A DNA stretch of 64,000 bases from NCBI RefSeq assembly GCF_000295955.2, contig NZ_ALXE01000039.1:62001-126000 (forward strand), in the 5' to 3' direction. This DNA comes from Pantoea sp. A4. Its GTDB lineage: Bacteria; Pseudomonadota; Gammaproteobacteria; Enterobacterales; Enterobacteriaceae. Below, in pieces: positions 59,198 to 64,000 of this stretch (the stretch's first letter is position 1; every line of letters starts with the position of its first letter). Both the position numbers and the translations under genes were made by a program. The notes under the pieces are model-generated. The model made no database searches, was not told where the DNA came from, and was given only the letters and a program-made list of their open reading frames with translations.

Positions 59198-59335
59198 ACT
59201 GGCGATTTCAGCCTGAAATCCCACAAACAAATCCTTATATATCATGAAATTAATCACGAAATTCGGCTGGAGAGCTTTTGTGGAAAAAGGGCATTTTTGG
59301 CCGAAATGTTTGGCGATTTCAGCCTGAAATTTCAG
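59198..59335. other. parS: parS centromere-like site (P1 type)
   Basis: Two direct copies of TGGCGATTTCAGCCTGAAAT (59200-59219, 59311-59330) lie 111 bp apart just downstream of parB. Each joins a TGGCGA hexamer (complement TCGCCA, as in P1 box B) to a palindromic pair of ATTTCAG-like heptamers (P1 box A). An IHF-like site lies between them. P1 has the same order parA-parB-parS with IHF between the arms. Confidence 0.75.
59240..59252 (+). promoter_or_regulatory. candidate IHF site inside parS
   Basis: TATCATGAAATTA matches WATCARNNNNTTR at all but one defined position, and sits between the two parS arms where P1 parS has its IHF site. Confidence 0.5.
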
Positions 59336-59478
59336 GTCAGCGGTAGCCCGTCAGCCAATTTTTATGGGTTATCCCCTGGTTGCCCCCTTTAAATCAACCC
59401 ACATTCCTGCATGACATCAGCAATGCTCCAGGGATGACATGCGTATCGATGCAAACAAGCCATCTTCATGCTCAACCA

Positions 59479-59507
59479 TAAAAAAAGCCAGCCTCAGTGG
59501 CTGGCTT
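59479..59507 (-). terminator. terminator of the parAB operon
   Basis: Perfect stem AAGCCAGCC / GGCTGGCTT with TCAGT loop. The A-run on the plus strand gives a T-tract on the minus strand, 55 bp after the parB stop. Confidence 0.85.
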
Positions 59508-59561
59508 AAATCATCTCATTCAGCAGCGCTGCTGCGCCAAAATCTGAACCTCAGGGAAAAA

Positions 59562-60530
59562 TTATTTATTGAGGTATTTATCTAAGGTTGCATTGATGAC
59601 CCGATCTAACTCATCCTGCAACTCTTTTGACTGACGGTTGAACTCATAGCTGAACATTCTGCCACGGGTCTTTTTCCGCGCGAACCGGTCTTTATCGGCG
59701 AACGTCCAGAGGTTGCTGGAGACGACTTTTTCTTTTGCAGGCGAATCAATCAGCGTCTGACTGCCATTACGAATCAGCCGCAGAATGCCGTTTTTAATCT
59801 CATCTTCTGCCAGCCCTTCTCTGGCACAAACCTGATCGACATCCATAGAGATGGTTTCAACCAGCGCTTCAGTGGACTGGCCAATCTCGAGCAGCTTTTC
59901 ACTGGCTAACAGCAGCGCTTTATAATCCGGGTGTGTGAGCTCAGAGTGATTGGGGAACAAAGCGATTAAATCTGCAGGCACGCTTGCCGCCTGTAATGCA
60001 CGAGTCACTTTTGCCTGTGACATTCCCTGCGCTTCCGCAATGTCTTTCTGCGACAGACCGCCGTTTTTCAATGCCAGTAAACGTAGCCCGACTTCTCGCA
60101 GATTATGTTCCCGCGCAGTCTGAATATCATCAGCCAGGCGCCGGGCTTCTTGTGCCGTAATCGCCGTTTCTGTGACTAAAATATCCAGTCCGGTTTTACA
60201 ATACAGTGCCGCAGCACGGCGGCGAGAGCCATCCAGAACCTCAATTTTATCGCCTTGACGCACACCAATGGCCGGGAAGAACTGCTGTAACTTGATAGTG
60301 CGAATAATGTCACGCAGTGAATCCGGTGTCAGGCCAGCCTGATCGCGGCCATTGGTTTCCATCAGAACAAAGGTTTTCTCTTCAATATCTTTAGCTGCAA
60401 TACGTTCCAGACGGAAATGGGCTTTCTTGCCCGTGGACAGCACAAATGTTGGGGCGTAATCACCCGACTCTTCGTTGGTGATCGGCGTCTGACTGAATGT
60501 TCTACCAATCGTGACTCTTTTATTACTCAT
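59562..60530 (-). CDS. parB: plasmid partition protein ParB (P1 type)
   Basis: 322 aa (P1 ParB is 333). The ParB/Spo0J core has DKIEVLDGSRRRAAALYCKTGLDI, followed by the helix-turn-helix GLSQKDIAEAQGMSQAKVTRALQAASVP and a C-terminal basic dimerisation region. It binds the parS site just downstream and stimulates ParA. It starts 7 bp after parA, with GAGG upstream of ATG 60530. Confidence 0.93.
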   Translation of the reverse strand: MSNKRVTIGRTFSQTPITNEESGDYAPTFVLSTGKKAHFRLERIAAKDIEEKTFVLMETNGRDQAGLTPDSLRDIIRTIKLQQFFPAIGVRQGDKIEVLDGSRRRAAALYCKTGLDILVTETAITAQEARRLADDIQTAREHNLREVGLRLLALKNGGLSQKDIAEAQGMSQAKVTRALQAASVPADLIALFPNHSELTHPDYKALLLASEKLLEIGQSTEALVETISMDVDQVCAREGLAEDEIKNGILRLIRNGSQTLIDSPAKEKVVSSNLWTFADKDRFARKKTRGRMFSYEFNRQSKELQDELDRVINATLDKYLNK

Positions 60531-60537
60531 AATAACC

Positions 60538-61737
60538 TCAGTTCAGGCGGATGAATTCGATACGATCAAACACAGCCTTGGCAAAATCTTCAGCGGCGGT
60601 GCGGGCGTTTTTTAATGCTTCACTGCTGCCCACATAGGTTGATGGATTCGCCGAGATAACGGTATCAAATGACTCGCCACAACGTTCAAAACCGTCCAGA
60701 CGGGGAAGGGTGGCATCGAGCATATCGCCGCCAAAAATCTCTTTAGCCAGACTGTGGCACAGTTTGTGATCCGCTTTATTCGAAAGTTTCGACATAAAGC
60801 CAATATTTCCCTGCAGCCGACAAATGGCACCTGATGACTCAATGATATCAACCAACTCCGGCAGGCGTGTCAGATACTTCAACGTAGAGTGGAAATCAAC
60901 CTGAGCAGGCGGCACTGGCGTCATCAGTAAATCAGAAGCCGCAATCGCATTTTTCAAAAATGCATCCAGGTGTGGCCCGCTATCAATAAAGATAAAATCG
61001 TAATCCTGCTTGAGTTTCGCCACGACATTATCATGCAACACACTGTGCACATTTTGGCCTGGCAAATGTTCGGCACAGAGCTCATCCCAACGTGAAGCGA
61101 TAAAGGCATCATCGATTGAGGCAGGGAGCACATCCACGCCGGGGATAATTGAAGAGACAATAAAATCTTGCAGCAATTCTTCACGCGTCACATTTTGCAG
61201 CATTGCCTGAGCGGCTGTCGCTTCCACCAACCCCACCGAACGCTCATGATTGAGGAACATAGTGGCAGAAGATTGTGGATCGAGGTCGATAACCAGAATA
61301 CGCAAATCTTCTAATAGCAGATGGGGATGAGCACGTAGCGCATGTGCCAGGGAAACGGTAGAAACGGTCTTAGACACGCCACCTTTAAGGTTGCCAACAA
61401 ACAGCGTGAAGGCTTCACTATGGCGGTCACGATATTTTGGCACACCACGATGATGGTAAATATCGATGATATTTTGAATGGACATCGCATACTTGGTGGA
61501 GCTTCCTGCGGCACGCTTATCAAACTGATAACCAGATTCTTCCATCTCATTAACAGCGTAATCAACGTTAGCACGCGTCAGCTTAGGCAATTTGGCCAGC
61601 GCGGCTTTAGCATAAACTTGATAATAGGTGTTCTCGTGTAACTCTTCTTTCTGCGCCTGGATTTGCTCAGTGAGGCTCAGCAACATTTTTTCTGAACGCT
61701 GTGCCACTCTGGAAATTTGCTTTTCGTCGTTAGCCAT
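60538..61737 (-). CDS. parA: plasmid partition ATPase ParA (type Ia, P1-like)
   Basis: 399 aa, the length of P1 ParA (398). The long N-terminal region (~110 residues) carries the DNA-binding part used for autoregulation. The deviant Walker A is LKGGVSKTVS (about residues 117-126), with LRILVIDLDPQSSATMFLN as motif A' and DFIFIDSGPHLD as Walker B. It positions plasmid copies with ParB/parS. The start is ATG 61737, with GGAG 6 nt upstream. A five-codon longer frame is rejected. Confidence 0.93.
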   Translation of the reverse strand: MANDEKQISRVAQRSEKMLLSLTEQIQAQKEELHENTYYQVYAKAALAKLPKLTRANVDYAVNEMEESGYQFDKRAAGSSTKYAMSIQNIIDIYHHRGVPKYRDRHSEAFTLFVGNLKGGVSKTVSTVSLAHALRAHPHLLLEDLRILVIDLDPQSSATMFLNHERSVGLVEATAAQAMLQNVTREELLQDFIVSSIIPGVDVLPASIDDAFIASRWDELCAEHLPGQNVHSVLHDNVVAKLKQDYDFIFIDSGPHLDAFLKNAIAASDLLMTPVPPAQVDFHSTLKYLTRLPELVDIIESSGAICRLQGNIGFMSKLSNKADHKLCHSLAKEIFGGDMLDATLPRLDGFERCGESFDTVISANPSTYVGSSEALKNARTAAEDFAKAVFDRIEFIRLN

Positions 61738-61754
61738 ACTTGCTCCACACATGT

Positions 61755-61782
61755 AGGATTTTCGTTTTTATACATAAATCCT
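61755..61782. promoter_or_regulatory. candidate ParA operator
   Basis: Inverted repeat AGGATTT (61755-61761) / AAATCCT (61776-61782) just upstream of the parA start, the position of the P1 par operator bound by ParA. Confidence 0.45.
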
Positions 61783-61867
61783 CCATATAAGGCAACCATT
61801 TATCTTTATTAGCCAGACCGCCTGCTAATCGATGCTTTATTAACCCATTGAGAACAGCGTCCCAACA

Positions 61868-63933
61868 TTCACTGCAATCAGTAGCCTGTGCTGCTTTATT
61901 GACGAATTAGCTTACGAAATTCACTGTAATCAGCAATTCCCGCCATGATTGATGCAAATTTGCACTCTCCATCACAAAAGTTCACTGTAATCAGTGGTAA
62001 GGGCCATAAACTGAGGGCGGATCTGATGATGCACAGCCAAACATTCACTGTAATCAGCACTGTTTTTCGAGTTGAGTCTCGATATGACAGCAGGGAGAGG
62101 GTGATAACAAGCAAAGATTCACTGTAATCAGTAAAGCTGCGCCGTAATAGCTCACTGAATCACTGTGATGTTCACTGTAATCAGTGATTCCCCCTCTAGC
62201 CGACAGGGGACTTCGCTAAACATTCACTGTAATCAGTGAGCTGTTACCGCAAGCGCACTCATACTGATAAAGGGCTATGTATTTCGTGAATAGCCGCACC
62301 AGAAAGACGGCAGGGCGGTTTTCATCACCTGACAGACATCAATCCACTTCAATCCCGCTAAGTTACGCTCAGAGGCGCTCACAGCGTTTGAGTCATCATC
62401 ATTTATGCGAGTCGATATATTCATTTCCACAGCGAGCAAGTTTGAAGCTGTCGGCTAACAGGGCACAGTGCCGTTTACCTGCAAACATTCACTGTAAACA
62501 GTAGACGAAGGTTAGAACGATTGGGATGGCTGAGGCGATTAGAACGGTTGGGAAGGTTGGGAAGGTTGGGAAGGTTGGGAAGGTTGGGAAGGTTGGGAAG
62601 GTTACAATGAACCATAAGGCTAACGTTCACTGTAATCAGCAAAGTCTCGTTTTGAGCCGATCATTCACTGTAATCAGTAGCTGTTATTCGATTAAAAAAC
62701 CCCGTGGATGAGCAAAGGATGTGTGATCCACAAACAACGTAGCCAGAGAGATGAGCATCAGACTGGCTTCTCGCTGGAGGGAGTCAGCCTGACATTCACT
62801 GTAGTCAGTAATCCTCTCTGATCGATCCTGGATCAACATTCACTATAGTCAGTAGCTTTTTACTGGGGAAATGACGTTGTCACTCAGGGGAGGGGAATAC
62901 ATTCACTGTAATCAGTATTTGTTATGACGATATTGATATTTAGTCATTGCCTCCAGTCTGCTTGTCCCGGCGTACATTCACTGTAATCAGTAATCCCTCA
63001 CGACGATATACCTTGATTAACAGCTTCTGAGACCGGCATTCCACGACATGTCCTCATCGCGGTAACGAACATTCACTGTAATCAGTACAGAGCAGCAGGA
63101 GAGGGCAACGGGCGGTTATGCTGAAGCGTTCACTGTAATCAGTAATCACATGCTTATGATGAGTGGAAGAGAATCAAAATTGCGCATATCGCACCGCTAA
63201 CGCTCAAAGATTCACTGTAATCAGTAAAGCGAGCGGCAGTCGAAGGTTGATCATTAGTGGAAAAATGGGATCAAGATCATAAAAACATTCACTGTAATCA
63301 GTGATCGACGTTGCGCTTAAGGGCAGTGAAAGTGAATGATCCTGTGATCGGGATCTAAAAACGTTCACTGTAATCAGCAGACAAGATCATCCCCAATTCC
63401 TTGATTACAGCCATGATTACGTACCACTGATGCGGAATTTCCTCTGAACCATTCACTGTAATCAGTCATGTCACAAACCCTGTCACTTTTTTATCCAGAA
63501 AATCGACTGGCAGTTAAGATAAAAAAACAACCTATTAATCAATGAGATAAATTTTCTTCTTTCATTGTCGGCGCTGTTAGTCGCGGCAGAAGCTAACGTT
63601 CACTGTAATCAGTAAAAGAAGCTATTTCTCACATTCACTGTAATCAGTAACCCACATGCCACACTCAACACATCAAAGTTAGTTAGCACTAACTAACGGT
63701 CATATCTCATTGATTATAATCAAATAGCAAAGTGAGTCATAAAACAGAAGAGCGGCATTCACAGCCAGCGCTATCACCTTTTACTGATTACAGTGAATGC
63801 CTACTGATTCTAGTGAATGTTTGCTGATTACAGTGAATGTGGCAGGAAGCACTGATTACAGTGAACAGAAGGGCGAGATGTCACTTTTGCGGAAAAAGTG
63901 ACACTCGTGGAGGTAACTACTGATTACAGTGAA
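61868..63933. repeat. iteron field: 27 copies of a 15-bp repeat
   Basis: Consensus TTCACTGTAATCAGT. Twenty-two copies in direct orientation start at 61868, 61920, 61981, 62044, 62118, 62171, 62223, 62488, 62626, 62664, 62795, 62839, 62902, 62977, 63072, 63129, 63211, 63288, 63364, 63452, 63599 and 63634. Five inverted copies start at 63783, 63803, 63823, 63851 and 63919. Most are exact. A few have one or two changes. Spacing is irregular (20-265 bp), so no strict helical phasing is seen. It lies between parA and the probable rep gene, like the P1 incA iterons, and is a likely Rep-binding copy-number and incompatibility locus. No protein-coding gene is supported in this 2.2-kb stretch. Confidence 0.9.
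62546..62604 (+). repeat. 9-bp minisatellite inside the iteron field
   Basis: Six exact tandem copies of GGTTGGGAA (62546-62599) plus a partial seventh. Copy number of such repeats often varies between strains. Confidence 0.9.
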
Positions 63934-63941
63934 CGTGTGGT

Positions 63942-64000
63942 TCAGTCATCAAATTCAATGTCATCTAGCGCATCAATACTCTCCAGATTGCCGATGCCAT
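63942..64000 (-). CDS. 3' end of a probable replication initiator gene (partial)
   Basis: Only the last 18-19 codons are inside the window, read on the minus strand and ending ...GIGNLESIDALDDIEFDD then TGA. The acidic tail is followed immediately by iterons, and parA lies beyond them. That is the P1-type order rep-iterons-parA, so a Rep initiator is likely. The sequence shown is too short to prove the family. Confidence 0.5.
   Translation of the reverse strand, partial: GIGNLESIDALDDIEFDD

Noticed and set aside
62277..62711. Short open frames within the iteron field
   Set aside because: They run through iterons and the minisatellite, have no ribosome sites and encode low-complexity peptides.
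61868..63933. Regularly recurring short repeats resembling a CRISPR array
   Set aside because: The repeat is only 15 bp, spacing varies from 20 to 265 bp, orientation switches, and no cas genes are present. The position between parA and a probable rep gene fits iterons.

Overview
The window looks like a segment of a large plasmid from a Pantoea-like member of the Erwiniaceae (Gammaproteobacteria). The evidence is a complete yellow-pigment cluster in the Pantoea arrangement (crtE-X-Y-I-B with crtZ convergent), many catabolic and transport operons with enterobacterial-style genes, and at the right end a P1-like partition locus (parA-parB-parS) beside a very large iteron field and the 3' end of what is probably the replication initiator gene. 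No rRNA, tRNA, insertion sequence, integrase or CRISPR was seen. Genus and plasmid identity are inferred from gene content and cannot be proved here.

Layout. 0.1-3.2 kb: a two-domain membrane protein, a cupin and a YeiH-type transporter. 3.2-12.8 kb: a 5-oxoproline/amino-acid catabolism region, with ABC permeases and ATPase, an SDR dehydrogenase, a biotinyl-domain-like protein, a LysR regulator, an aminotransferase, pxpA-pxpC-pxpB and the periplasmic binding protein. 13-22.6 kb: exporters (EamA, LysE), an alpha/beta hydrolase with a CusRS-like two-component system, a NUDIX hydrolase, LysR, a decayed Abi-type gene and an Asp/Glu racemase. 22.6-31.9 kb: the complete arginine succinyltransferase operon astCADBE plus a CycA-like permease, divergent from a glutamate dehydrogenase, so arginine can run to glutamate and then 2-oxoglutarate. 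32.0-34.2 kb: a ParD-like/methionine aminopeptidase pair and a MASE2-GGDEF diguanylate cyclase. 34.5-40.7 kb: zeaxanthin glucoside biosynthesis. 40.8-48.7 kb: a Fur-box-preceded gene upstream of crtZ, an alcohol dehydrogenase/HxlR pair, a HAD phosphatase and two tandem FUSC efflux proteins. 49.0-59.2 kb: an organosulfur (sulfonate/sulfone) scavenging island with SsuA, three reduced-flavin-dependent monooxygenase-family enzymes, an MFS carrier, a flavoprotein and a regulator. 59.2-64 kb: parS, parB, parA, iterons and the rep 3' end.

The most unusual element is the regulator at 57223-59151. It is a sigma-54 AAA+ activator with a Fis-type helix-turn-helix, fused to a complete SsuA-like sulfonate-binding domain that lacks a signal peptide. 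It is divergent from ssuD, and a near-consensus -24/-12 sigma-54 promoter lies between them. I infer a one-component cytoplasmic sulfonate sensor made from a transporter binding protein. Other notable signals are 27 iteron copies spread over 2 kb plus one stray copy in front of ssuA, a P1-type parS with an isolated parS-like half site 18 kb away, a 64-bp perfect palindrome, a biotinyl-like protein without the biotinylation motif, and an operator-preceded ParD-like/MetAP gene pair.
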